Positions 46,248 to 57,635 of a stretch of DNA of 64,000 nt are shown here, one piece after another. The position numbers and the translations under genes were made by a program. Position 1 is the first letter of the stretch, and every line of letters starts with the position of its first letter. The DNA is from Favolaschia claudopus (taxonomy: Eukaryota > Basidiomycota > Agaricomycetes > Agaricales > Mycenaceae), in contig JAWWNJ010000229.1 of assembly GCA_037176885.1 (NCBI GenBank), positions 1 to 64,000 of the forward strand, given 5' to 3'. Below the pieces are notes generated by a model. It worked only from the letters and a program-made list of their open reading frames with translations. It ran no database searches and had not been told where the DNA came from.

Positions 46248-46960
46248 TTATTCAGATTCGGGTGATGGAGTAAGCGAGGGAAGACGGTCATTGACGTGAC
46301 CTGTACCACATCAAGTCAGTACAGCGATAGGCAATGCACAAGGTAAATGTAGCTCACCTTCTTCCGTTTGTTGAGGGGAACCAGAACCAGACCCTGATGG
46401 CTCTGGCGAAGGTGAGGTGGAGGGTTCAGTTTAGAATGCGTCAAATGCGTCAAGAGAAACTCAACTCACGTGCGAGTGGGCCGCGGCTGCCTTGACTGCC
46501 GGAGTCGTCGTCATCGTCCGAGGAGGCCCGCTCTCGCCTGTTCCGCCGCGTGCGGAAACGATACGTACCCTCTTTCTCCTTACAGCTCTCGTAGGTCTTC
46601 TGCGCGCTGAAGGAGTCGTGAACGAGAAATTCAGCTGCCCAATGATTGGTGCAGCGCTTGAGAGGGGGAAAGACATCTTCTATCTATAACACAATGAGCC
46701 ATCAACAAAATGAAATGAAGACATAACATACCGCGTCGTAAATCTTGAGCAATTGTCGAGAGTCTTGGCCTTTCCAGTTTTTGTCGAGTTGCAAAAGCCC
46801 TGCATCCATGAAGCGGCGGACCTGTCTCTGCTTACTGTGAGATATTGAATACGTAGAAGACAAGACAGCGACACACCCGAAGGTCATTCCACTTCCGATC
46901 CGCGGACGAGCCGTCCATCCCGAGTCGGCGTCGCAGCCCTCCAATTGTCAAGTCAGACAT
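46248..46960 (-). CDS. CACTA partner gene, 161-aa protein, five exons, intact
   Basis: Exons 46960-46877, 46821-46732, 46683-46470, 46402-46358 and 46300-46248 join in phase through four introns of 48-67 bp, all GT..AG, to a TAA stop: 486 nt, 161 aa. It begins MSDLTIGGLRRRLGMDG. The middle contains VRRFMDAGLLQLDKNWKG and a CTNHWAAEFL segment with an Arg/Lys-rich stretch (RFRTRRNRRERA), followed by an acidic Ser/Asp run (SSDDDDDSGS) and a Ser/Gly/Pro tail. No enzyme motif. Divergence from the transposase over 63 bp suggests a shared promoter region. By analogy with plant two-gene CACTA elements it may bind subterminal repeats or regulate transposition; that role is inferred. Confidence 0.65.
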
Positions 46961-47023
46961 ACGTTCAGGGCGAGGGATGGCGGGAAGAGTGCTCACTCGT
47001 CCTCAACTGTACTCCCTCCAACG
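46961..47023. promoter_or_regulatory. 63-bp gap between divergent CACTA genes
   Basis: Lies between the start codons of the minus-strand partner gene and the plus-strand transposase. No TATA box stands out; the short distance implies overlapping 5' leaders or shared control. Confidence 0.4.
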
Positions 47024-50000
47024 ATGCCGCGCGACGACCACAGAGATTGTCCCTGCGGGTGCGGGACAAAGCAACACCCAAACCAAATTCGGAGGCACCT
47101 CCGCCAACAAACGACGCAATCTGTGCGAGTTGCCCAGCAGCACAGCTACGCAGAGCAGCGACAGCGGCTTTTGAGGCTCGAGGTGAAGGAGCTGATAGCA
47201 GGGGAGCCGAGAGACAGAGGTGGTGCTGGTGGGGAAGATGAAAACGAAGACTTCACGATGGGCGATGATGGAGGAGAGCCTGCGGCTACTGGGGCAGATT
47301 CTGGGTTAGCCGGGATGCAAGTAGACTCAGATAATAACGACGCACCTCCCCAATCTCCCTCTGACCGGAACAACACCCCTGATCTCAGCGAGGAGGGGAG
47401 TGATACGGACCAGGACTCTGAGCTGGGCGACGATCCTTTTGAAACAAGGCTGCAAGAGCTTTTCTGGGATGATTCGGACGAGGAGGACGAAGGGACAGGT
47501 CTTGGGGATGATTTCCGAGCGGCGCCATGGATTCAGGGCTTGGCCCCGCTGGATCGTTTGCGAGAGGTGTTCGATATTGATGCTGCGCAGCGAGGTGAGT
47601 TGGAGAAATGTACTGAATCTGTCTCTGAGAACTAACACACACAAAATCAAGGGCATGAACTCACAGCGAACGAAATGAAGGCAATCCGTGCCCACAATTA
47701 CAAAGTCGACACGGATTTGGGCGCCCGTGCATATGACAAGCTCTCGCGCGCATTCCCCGAGCTCGCCGATCTCCCATCTCGACAACGTCTTCAAACGCAG
47801 ATCGCGTTCCTTTCCGGAGTCGTCCCAGTGAAGTACGACTGCTGTGTCGACTCTTGTTGCTGCTTTACTGGACAGTACGCGGAACTTGAAGAATGCCCGT
47901 ATTGCGATAAGCCACGAAGGGACGGTGCTGGGAGAGCCCGGAACACTTTCCACTATCTCCCTCTCATCCCGCGTCTGGTGAACTTGTTCCAGGACGACAC
48001 CACAGCGGAGAAGCTAGAGTACCGCTCGACCTACGTGAGCGAAGAGGGGAAGACATCGGACATCTTTGATGGCCGCCATTACCGACAGCTCATTCGCCGA
48101 CGCGTGACTATCGATGGCGAGACCCTCCCTCACAAATACTTCTCCTCCCCCACCGACCTTGCGCTTGGCGCCTCCACCGATGGGTTCTGTCCATTTACAT
48201 AAGCGACGAAAGAAGAGTTGCTGGCCAATTATAATCATCATCTACAACCTTCCTCCCGATATTCGGACTTGGCTGATTCACTTGCTATGTGTTGGCGTCA
48301 TTCCTGGTCCTAAAGGTCCCGCCGACATGGATTCTTATCTGTTTCCCCTCATCGACGAGCTTATCGAGCTGATGCGTGGTGTCCCAGCATTCCATCACCG
48401 CAAGATGCGCGAATTTACGCTTCGCGCGTATCTTATTTCTCTTTTCGGCGACATGCCTGCTATCGCCAAGCTCATGCACATGAAGGGCCATAATGGCATC
48501 TCTCCCTGCCGTGCCTGTCGAATTCTTGCCGTTCGCAATACCACTCGTGAGCGATCCAACGTTCATTATGCCGCACTTCGCCGTCCCGATGGAACTCGTT
48601 ACGATCCGCGGCGTCTTCCGTTGCGCACACACGAAGAGTTTATTCGCCACGCCTCCGCAGTCGAAGACGCTCCTACAAATGCTGAGCATGATCGCCGGTC
48701 GAAACTGTATGGCATAAATGGTATCCCCCTCCTTGCCCGCCTCTCTAGCCTCTCGTTTCCAGACTCCTTTCCCCACGATCTCATGCATCTCATCGAGAAT
48801 ATCATCCCTATGATGATTGACTACTGGACCGGGAAGTTCAAGGATCTGGACCGTGGTTCGGGGGATTATGAGTTCACGCCAAGCGTGGCAGATGCTATCG
48901 GCGAAGCATGTGCGAAGTCGGGAGCCACCATGCCTTCAGCGTTTGGTGCACGGGTCCCTAACATCATCAACGACCGCTATCAATGCACCGCCGAGTCATG
49001 GTTTCTTTTCACGACTTTGCTCGCTCCCGTTGTCCTATATAATAAGTTCAAAAAGCGACGATATTATGATCATTTCGTCGATTTGGTGGTGCTTATCAAT
49101 AAATGCCTCCAGTTCTCTCTGACTGCGCAAGAAATTGACGAGATAGAAGCGGGATTTATTGATTGGGTTGAGAAATATGAACGGTGTGTATTGGCTTTGT
49201 TTTTAAAAAATTCAATTCTGACGAATCACAGCTTTTATTATCAGTATAACGAGACACGGCTGAGCGCGTGTACGCTCCCCGTGCATGCTTTGCTTCACAT
49301 CGCACAGAATTTGCGCCAGATGGGACCTTTGTGGTGCTATTGGGCCTTTGTAATGGAGCGCTTCTGCGGCTCGCTCGTCCCAGCTGTGAAAAGCCGGAAG
49401 CACCCATTTGCTAGCATGGCTCACCGCCTCCGCGATATCACCCAATTGTCTCAAATTAAACTCTTGTACAAACTGACCAAAGAGCTTGACCTCAGCGCTG
49501 GAAGGGCTGCCGAAGAGACGGGAACAGCATTTCCGGATTGTGAGTTCTCTGTCCTCACTACATTCAAACTTACTCAAAATTCAACAACAGATCCTGACCT
49601 CCGGATGGTCTATCCGAAACGTCTCACCGCGCTAGATAACGCGCTGCGGACCAAAATAGCCAATTTTCTGGCCACAAATTACAACATACGGCGTCAAGAT
49701 GCTCTCAGACTATTCCCCCAGGAGTTCGAGGTATGGGGTAAATTTAAGCAGCTCAACGCCGGCGACCTCGTTCACGCGCGGGATCTTGTTTCTTCTTATC
49801 ACACATCTCCCGATGCCATACGCGACGCTACATTTGTCAAGGTATGAATTCGTGTGATCTCTTGCGGTTGTTTGCGTTGACACATGTTGGATAGTACCAT
49901 CTACAAGTCGACAAAAACCAGCATTTTGCCAACCTTCCCGTCGTGCTCGAGCAACAAACCTTTTTCGGGCAGGTGCGAAAGTTTGTTGCGCTTTCCCTTC

Positions 50001-50305
50001 CACCCGACTTCCCCTCCCGCCGCGACGGCGACGACGACACAGCGTCCCCGTCGACTCTTCTTCTCGCTGCCGTTGCTCAAGTTAAACTCGTCTCGAAAAA
50101 TCCTGCCGGAACCGTGTACTTCAACGGCCGCTCAGCGGATTTGGGGCCGCCGACTGAGGTAATTGAAGTCAGCTCGATTGACTGTCTTGCGGGGCGTGTT
50201 CCCGATCATAGCGGGAAGCGATGGGCATGTTTAGTACGGCCAGACATCGCTGCAAAGTTTTCCTTGGTTGAAAATTCCGTGGGGGATGCATTGGATGATT
50301 TGTAA
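47024..50305 (+). pseudogene. Tnp2-like CACTA transposase (DUF4218-type), one frameshift
   Basis: Exons 47024-47594, 47652-49183, 49232-49841 and 49895-50305, with introns 47595-47651, 49184-49231 and 49842-49894, read as a transposase of the Tnp2 type common in Agaricomycetes. Features in order: a Cys-rich start (DCPCGCGTKQHPNQIRRHL), an acidic region, CPYCDKPRRDG, DIRTWLIHLLCVGVIPGPKG, KGHNGISPCRACRI, PHDLMHLIENIIP, then a Leu-rich C-terminal part (SACTLPVHALLHIAQNLRQ, WAFVMERFCGSL). A single frame break near 48194-48199 (after CPF, before KRRKKSCWP) fits four extra bases; otherwise exons 2-4 stay open. The 48-bp intron is a multiple of three and could be retained. Near-intact and probably recently active, but not functional as read. 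Confidence 0.8.
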
Positions 50306-50346
50306 AAGTAGTCTTGTATTAATCTAGTCACTGCGTTTAGCCGGTA

Positions 50347-50987
50347 CTGTAGCACTTTGTATGGGTGAAACAGACCCTCGAGCGTGACTGGAAACGCTAC
50401 GCATGGAAACCAGAAACGGCCTCAGCGTTATGCGTGACATCATAGAATTTTGAAAACGGGCGGGCAAACACCGATAAAATCTATTTCCAAACGTTGAACG
50501 GATTCTGGGCAATTTTTAGCCCTCGTTTATGCTTTCTTTGTATCCATAGCCCTTTGTGATTGCATTTTTCCTGTTACGGGCTCCATAATACACTTTTTTT
50601 TTTTTTTTTCATGAACACTGCGCCGTGGCGCACGCTCAGACACCTAATTTACTAAACCAGCGACGGGTCCACCACAAGCCCTCTTCGAGCGACTAGTTAA
50701 ACTACCTCGGCCAGCTTCTGGTACACTTTCCCAGCACCTTGCCCGTGGTTTCCGATGCACCGTACCGGTTCTATCTTGACAAGATTGTAGAGACTGATTG
50801 AGTGCAGTGAGGAGGAGGAGGGTTATAGCAGTAGATTCAGCTAGATTTTACAGCCAGAAACATGATAATTCGACATCTTTGTATGTCACGCAGTCCTCAG
50901 GGAAACCACCCGACCGTTATGCGTTACCGTTGAAACGAAACAGGGCGGGCGTTACGCGTTACGTTTCACCCATACAAAGTGCTACAG
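50347..50987 (-). mobile_element. MITE, family A copy 2 (TA-flanked, inside CACTA)
   Basis: 641 bp, TIRs CTGTAGCACTTTGTATGGGT at both ends, TA on both sides (50345-50346, 50988-50989). It matches 9046-9691 in reverse orientation along its length, with a T-run of about 18 near 50593-50610. It lies 41 bp after the transposase stop codon, inside the CACTA element. Confidence 0.87.
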
Positions 50988-51462
50988 TACGTCCACGGCA
51001 CTTGGCCGACTTTGTCCGATCATGGCAGATCCCCGTCGGCAGGCCTGTAGACGTGGGATCGATCAAAATCTGCGGATTTCGGGCGACATGGGCCGATCAT
51101 TGGCCGATCTTGAGCGCCTGTCAAACGCCGGCAAGGCGCTCCCAGCCGTATGACCGCCGAGAAACCAATGTCTGGGGTTGTTCAGGCCGTAGAGAAGCCC
51201 TGGACAAAAATTGGAGCCCATAGAATGATGCAAGAGTCTGATATACCCTTCACAAATCTCGGTATGTGGACGGGGGTCGCACAATATTGTGCAGACGACC
51301 CCCTTAAACGCAGTGAGTGCTCAAAATAATTTCGCTGGAAATTTGAGTGAAAGTCTCCTTTCACTAGGTCGGGTGAAACAACTTATTTCACGCTCATTGT
51401 ACGTGAAACCCGAAATCCGCTATGTGGCACCCTGAAATTCGCGTGATCGATTCTTCACAGTG

Positions 51463-52059
51463 CTAGTACTGTATATCGACCGCACAACATAGGAATAGCA
51501 TACAGACACCCTTTCTAGGCTTTTAAGAATACTCACAGGCTCTCTTGACGCTGTCGACACTGGCGAGCCACGTTGCTCACTAAATCTTTATTAAATTTAT
51601 TTTTAAATACATTTTCTCGTGGTGACGAAAACACCAAGAGGTGAGTGATCTCTGGATCTGTCAATTTGATGTCGGCATAAGCGAGATCAGTGATCTCCAA
51701 CTGATCTCTTCCAACTCGCAGTATATTTGCAGGAAAACCGGGTCTGAGGCAACATGTGCAATGGTAACTGAGGGAAGTAACATTTGCTGACCCTCAGCAA
51801 GGTTATTCGCAGTTTTTCGTTTCTTTGTAAAGTCGTCCTAATAATAGAATTATCTAGTGCCTGGGTGTGTTGAATTTCTTGCTGAAAACACAGGAAGAAG
51901 GGTCATAGTAAGGTAGTAGGACTACTCTGAAAACATTCTACGCACTGGCAGTCACAGCGGGCGCGAAAACATCGTAGAAAGGACGATTTGCTTGAGGTGA
52001 TGGTTGATGGCAACTGATGATCATTGCCTTTTCTGGGGGGGGGTAGGTCGTGGGATATA
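51463..52059. other. no gene recognised
   Basis: Contains AGAGGTGAGTGATCTCTGGA (about 51640-51659), whose complement with one change recurs at about 52241-52266 to the right of the 177-bp MITE, so an older inverted repeat encloses that MITE. No coding content. Confidence 0.4.
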
Positions 52060-52236
52060 CAGTCGTCACTGTCATAACCCATACCTGTACTTCCCCATAA
52101 CCCATAATCTTGGAGGCGAATTTTCGTGTAAAAGTGCCCAAATTACGTGATATTTACCTGCGATAACCCATAAAACCCTCATAACCCATACTTTTTTTGC
52201 CCCACCGAGGGGTATGGGTTAAGGCAGTGACGACTG
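52060..52236. mobile_element. 177-bp MITE with repeated ATAACCCATA words (TA target)
   Basis: TIR CAGTCGTCACTG at both ends, then a CATAACCCATACC word on one side and its complement on the other. TA outside both ends (52058-52059, 52237-52238). Four ATAACCCATA-type words occur inside. Confidence 0.82.
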
Positions 52237-52238
52237 TA

Positions 52239-53755
52239 TTGGGTGATCCAGAGATCGCTCACCTCTATGAATGACAGCGCAGACGTGAAATATGTATATG
52301 AAGGTGAAGGGCATTGGTGGACTGCAAATGTGTATTTAAACAGCATTTGTACCCCTTGGGCAACGGGTGCGCAGGCTGAGCAAAATTGTGGTCGAGCTGC
52401 GGCTGAGCCGGGCTCAATAACTGGCTCAGCTCAGCTTAAAATAGCTCAGCTCAGTCGGCTAGCCGAAGCCGAGCCGAGCCGCGGCAACGCAGTGAGGATA
52501 ATGGAATATCTTGGAGGAGGGGAAACAATCGACCCCTCGCATTCATGTTCAAGACTCGCAAGTCCACGCAGTCCAATCTCGATGACGCACCACAATTCTT
52601 GGGATTTTGATTTCGCGATGTTCTCCGAGTCGCCTTCGCGAAATCACATTCATCTTATCGTATGTTTTCAATTTTAGTTCGCGTCTTAAAGCAAGATCTA
52701 CGGTTGAAATTCAGCTTCCTATTCAAGTCTGAAAATTTAGCCCTTCAACCTTTCTGGTTAATACATCCCAATCTCTGCCATTGAAACTACACCTTCATTC
52801 CCTCTAATTTTCGCACTATTGCATCAATGCCAAAGCGATGAAACATTTTCACACTCAAGCTCACACCAATTTTTCATCATGTTGCACGATCTCATCCAGG
52901 CCCAGTGGCTAACCATTCACACACACGCGTACTTATCTCTCACCCTTCACACTAGAGTCGGCGTCATTCTGATGTCTAGCCTCAGTAATCTCCAATCTCA
53001 CGAATTACCTCACGTTTTATGACAATGTCTTCAGCGACATCTCGTCCGGCTACACTTTCCATTCGCATCTATGCTCAATGTTGCCTTCCAATGCTCACAT
53101 CCACGGTTAAAGTGATCTCATTTCTTTCAAGGCTCAAATTTTTCCCCGCCATTCACATAAAATACCCCTTCCTGGTCAAGCATTTCCATTTAGCTCCCTG
53201 GGGCGTCCCTTTCGCTTCGCATTTCTCCTTCGCAATTTGCTCATTGCTTTTCAACTATACCACATCTCGCGCTGATTCACTTGAATCCATAATTCCTCAA
53301 AGGCTTGCCTCTGGTTCTCTTTCCAATCCCCGAAGAGCATCAGTCACCCGCGACTTACATTCACACTCAAGCGCCTTCCGCGCACACACTGCCTGACGCT
53401 AACGATCAAATACTTATTTCAAGCTCAGGTGATAACCATTTCACATTCAAGCTCACTTGGTGCACGTGTCAGTGCAGAATCTGATGCTCACGGCACCTCG
53501 CTGACATTCAAATTTCAATTCCATACGCTGGTTCACGGCCATTGTCACGTTACAAGTTATCAACCTTCAACTGGCTTATCCATTAGAGTCAACCAATTTC
53601 TTAACGCAAATCCTGGCCATCAAAAATTTGACTACTCAGCATTAACAGCTACACCATTCACCATTACACGCACTCGTCGCACTCGCAATCTCCTAACGAT
53701 TACCACCCACCGACAGTTGTCTGAAGCCGGTTCAAAATCGAAGGCTTCAGTAACC
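52239..53755. other. no gene recognised; TCACATTCAAGCTCA-like words recur
   Basis: An AGCC-rich block at 52375-52487 mirrors 45733-45893. From about 52800 to 53500 short words such as TTCACACTCAAGC recur without a fixed period. Plus-strand ORFs (52243-52677, 53019-53396) have no recognised domain. Confidence 0.4.
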
Positions 53756-54125
53756 ATATGAAGTTTGATTAAACAATCCCTGTCTCGACAGCAAATCAGG
53801 TTAAGCCATCGTTTACTTAAACAGCCAGTAGGCGGCGCACCAGGCAGCCCTGCCGAGCTTGAACCTGTTTAACGAGGATTAAGCACGACTTTTGTTGAAC
53901 AAAACCGTTCAAATCGGTCTTCATCAATCATTTATATTGAGCGTAATATACCGAATACATTGATCTACAGATTAACAGAACAGGATTAATCAGTGCCAAT
54001 CCGACCGATTAACAGAACAGCAGGATTAACAGGTTACTTGAACAAAACTCAAAACACGGTGAGAAGAAAAAAGGGTGAAACACTACAATTAGTGATAATC
54101 CAACTGTTCAACAGAACAGCGAAGA
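53756..54125 (+). repeat. dispersed GTTAA-rich repeat, copy 3
   Basis: The longest copy of the repeat also at 953 and 7300. Same start (ATGAAGTTTGATTAAACAAT) and many TTAACAGAACAG words; it ends near AACAGAACAGCG as copy 1 does. No coding content. Confidence 0.55.
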
Positions 54126-55567
54126 CGTCGACCGAGACTTGAAAAAGATGAAAAGAGAAGGAACGAAACGTAGACGAGGCCCTAGATGTCAAGGGCATTG
54201 TGATTCGTGAAGCAGGCGAGCGTGCATAGAGGTGGGAGAGGTGAAATGCTTACCGAGCCCTCGTGCGTTGCCTTCAAAAGTTGAAGCCTGGTGGCAGAAC
54301 AGATGAACTAGAAGAGAGCGAAGATAGCTTTCACACACCAATACATTCAACCTGATGAAACCAGCAAAACGACGTCAAGACCGCATTGCAATTGCGGGAG
54401 GCTGCGATCAAAGAATGGGGCATTAGCTTCGTAAGTATGCAGCCGAAGGGAAAGGACTTCACCGAATGCACACAGCAGAAAGGAATCAAGCGGCAAACTG
54501 ACAGTAGCAAGTCAATCCGTGAGGGGCCCTGCGGAGAGGAGGCGCCGTGGCCGGTACTTGGTCACTCGTGACTATGGGGGCAGGTCAGTGTCAAGTCCGG
54601 GGACGGAACCAGCGCGTACCACTTAGTAACTTGATGCGTCGACGAGCGAGCTCCATGGACCATAGAGGGGGGAAGGGAGCTGTGGGGGCCGCAGTGAGTT
54701 CGGTGCATCAGCATGAAGAAGGTTGTATGAGACGGAGCGGGTGACGAATGGGGGAGGACGAGAGCTGACGAGTTCGGCGGGTGGTGGGGGAAAGAAAAGA
54801 GCGGCGTTCAGAAAACCGAGCACCTCCACAACACATAAGGAAAATTTGAAAGATCCGGCATACTGTAGTACTTGAGTCTTGTGTTGAATGATGGATTCTG
54901 AACAAAAATTAATTGGCTGCGGTGGTCAAAGGATTGGGCCGGATTTGAAGGACGAGAAGCTTTTCTACGGAGACGACTGACTGTATCACTAATTGGTAAT
55001 CATTCGGGGTTGTCGGTGCCGCACTACCGCTTGGCGTGAGTGACACGAAGTGGGGCGATCACGTGCCAGTGTGGTACATAGAGTGTGGTCATGAGGTTGG
55101 TCAGCCGAAATCGGCGCGGCGGAATCCACCTTATCTCGGAATCCAATAGGAAAATCCTTGGCGATTCTTTAGCAGCCTCTTGAAAAGGCCAACTTTTGTT
55201 GTGTCTTTTGTAGGACGCTAAATCGTCACCTTTGTAGGCAAGCTAAATGGGCTCAAATGCTGAGCATTTGGGCAGCCTTTTCAGATACATCAAAATTTCG
55301 ATTTACCCGGTGTGCTAATTGGTACTTTACATTTGGGTTACAGTATTTTTGTCTATTCGACATGAGATCTGAAATCAGCCAATAAGAATCACGAAGGCAC
55401 AGATTAGTTTTTACACCCTTTGAGAATCGTCGAATCTCCTTCTGAGGAGATTATTTTGGGCTCCGAAACGACGGAGGACACATTTTTTTAATCACGAGAA
55501 ATAAGCCTGAGGTAAGTAGAAGGAAACTCTGACGGTGAGAGGCACCCTGCGTTTTTTCCCCTTCTTC
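54126..55567. other. no gene recognised
   Basis: Short ORFs only; G-rich sequence around 54540-54790. Nothing with splice or motif support. Confidence 0.45.
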
Positions 55568-56417
55568 CTAGTCAACCCCGTTCGAGTTCTCTCCGACAAT
55601 TCCGCTACGCGTGCGTATCCCATGCCGCCGTTTGAAGCCCGCTATCCAATTATACGAAGCTTTGAAGCGATCTTCCGGTAGACCCAATTCACGAGCAATA
55701 TCCTTGGCCTTTTTTCCGATCATTGAGTTGGGCACCGTCGAATCGTCGCTACGAAGTTCTTGGAGCCATTTCACCATGCCGCCTTCAATCTCAGGGAACT
55801 TGGAGGCTCTAAACGTTTCAGACGAAAGCACGTACATGCCAAAGATGAGATGATGCCTACCTTCGTTGTGCTCCGCGCGGTTTTCTTCTCTCGGGGAGCC
55901 CATTGTCACATTTTCTTAAAATCTTGGAGACAGTGCTGCGTTCGACGCCATACAACCGGGCAATGTCTTCGTGTCGAACCGCTGGATTTTGCAAGTGGTA
56001 CAGGCAAATCTCTTGGTGGCGGCTCTGGAGACCGTGCGACTTCTCCTTTAGACATCGCTCAAAGCCTTTCGACGTGACGACCTTAGATGCTGTGTCTGGT
56101 ACACAAAGGGCAGTCGACGCCGCATATCTGGGCAAAGGAGGGCACGGGCGAGAGGCAGAGGTCGGTGCTTGATTGTACCTGCATTGAAGCTTAAGCCGAA
56201 AAAGATCCTCCACAGACATCGATACTGACTCGGGGGGATTCTGGGGCATCTGTATCTCTCTCTCGAGATTGTGAAAAAGGGCGCCCAGGTCCAGGCAATC
56301 CATGTCCCAGACGTGCACCTCCGGATCTGCGCAATCGGAGCTAATATAGCTCTGACTCCAAGCAAGATTGAGATCGGTAGCCAGGCATTGTGCATGGCTA
56401 TACTGCCAGGATGCCAT
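55568..56417 (-). CDS. CENP-B/Psq-type DNA-binding protein, two exons, no DDE domain
   Basis: Exon 56417-55861 and exon 55808-55568 join across a 52-bp intron (55860-55809, GTAGGC..TTTAG) to give 265 aa ending at TAG. Start chosen at MASWQYSHAQ; an upstream in-frame ATG at 56513 would add 32 residues. Residues ~1-125 are acidic and unrecognised. Near residue 150 a helix-turn-helix of the CENP-B N/Psq type reads YGVERSTVSKILRK. After the intron a second, Tc5/CENP-B-type helix-turn-helix reads GKKAKDIARELGLPEDRFKA then WIAGFKRRHGI. Pogo-family transposases carry a DDE domain after this pair; here the protein ends about 15 residues later. It is either a truncated pogo transposase or a DNA-binding protein derived from one. 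The frame is intact. Confidence 0.65.
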
Positions 56418-57635
56418 TTCCGATTTGGAACTTGAGAAAGAAAAATGTATCGTGCACGTGATAACACTGTTTGGCAACCGTAGGAATCCTGTCGCATGCA
56501 ACCGCCTCTTCACGCCTGCCGCCGTAGCAGTATGGCGGGAGTGTGAGTGTCGGGATCCGCCGCGGCGAGAGAAAAAAAAAGTTCAATGCCCTCGCCCTCA
56601 CCGTTATAACTGACTATAATGCTATAGGGCTGTAAGTCCTTATAATGCTATCTTAGCTTTATACCCCATCGCCAGATTATAGACTTGATATAAGTAACCC
56701 CATTTCGATTTTTGCGACAGAGCGCTTTCTTGTGAATTTGGAGAACACTCCATTCCCGGAGGGAGTGTTGCGGGGGTCAGGTCAACCTCTTGACCCTGAC
56801 CCCGGGGGCAAGGGTTTAACAGTTTAACAGTTTAACAGTTTAACAGTTTAACAGTTTAACAGTTTAACAGTGTGATATTCGTCTACGTGATTAAACACTT
56901 AGGTACATGTACCTCGACGAACGCAAAGATGAAAAGCGGTATTTAGAGAGAAAGATAATGCCTATTCCCGTTCAACTCACGAGGGGAGGGACGGGAATGG
57001 TCGGTGTCACCCCGGCCTGATCTCACAGCCAAGCCGCGATCAGCCGCGCTGATGTGGGAACACTGATCTGTTGGTTCTGTCAACTGAGTCCCAGTGCCGG
57101 ACAACCAAAGTCGACAATGATGATTGCCGAAGAACGCGAATTTTTGGCATAAATCTGACTTCAGAATCAGACTCAGCACCCTCGAAAACGTCCAAAAAAC
57201 CACCTCCGAAGTTTTTCCCACGACATTTTAGCTGCGGCCAAATTTTTGAGCCAAAAAATCAAAATTGTGTGTACCTCTCCGAGCCTTGGGGAACAAAAAT
57301 TAGCTAACTAGTATGCCTTCTGAAGCCCCATTTGTGCTCTAACCAACCATCCCGCCGTCGCCCTCGCCGCCCTTGCCGCTCATGATTATGGGCAAAGAAT
57401 GTTTGATGCGGATGCCCAACTAGTTGGTCGCTTCAACATCTCGGGAGGCGGATTTACACCATGCCTCATACTACTTCCATCAAGTCAGCCATGGATCAAC
57501 TTTGAGTGACAGTATACAATGAGAAGAATAATTGTCGAACACAAACAGAGTTGGGCGGCCCAAGTGGGCCATTTCAAATTTGAGTAAGGCAGCTCAGGAT
57601 CTTGGCTCATGATAGAAAGGAAGGATGCTGGTTGA
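56418..57635. other. no gene recognised; simple repeat at 56814
   Basis: Includes the (CAGTTTAA) tandem repeat and a GGTCAGGTCAACCTCTTGAC-type palindromic stretch just before it. A palindrome-like GATCAGCCGCGCTGATG occurs near 57037. No coding motif. Confidence 0.45.
56814..56870. repeat. tandem 8-bp repeat (CAGTTTAA)n
   Basis: About seven perfect copies of an 8-bp unit. The unit resembles the TTTAACAG words in the dispersed GTTAA-rich repeat. Confidence 0.9.

Larger units (their letters stand above)
45912..51462 (+). mobile_element. CACTA-type DNA transposon, 5.55 kb
   Basis: The left end is CACTGTGA, nine variable bases, then CGCGAATTTCA shortly after; the right end read inward is CACTGTGA, nine variable bases, then CGCGAATTTCA at the same spacing. 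Subterminal regions on both sides repeat GAATTTCACG-like words, a usual feature of CACTA elements. Two genes diverge from a 63-bp gap at 46961-47023: a Tnp2-type transposase rightward and a small five-exon gene leftward. A family A MITE sits in the right part (50347-50987). Flanks are ACT (left) and CTA (right), so a 3-bp target duplication is not convincing. Confidence 0.82.

Noticed and set aside
51308..51321. GCACTCACTG pair (45907 and 51311) as the CACTA ends with TCA duplication
   Set aside because: The match is only about 11 bp; CACTGTGA plus CGCGAATTTCA at matched spacing to 51462 is stronger, and subterminal words continue past 51320.
56814..56870. Possible CRISPR-like array
   Set aside because: It is a contiguous 8-bp tandem repeat without spacers, in a eukaryotic-type region.
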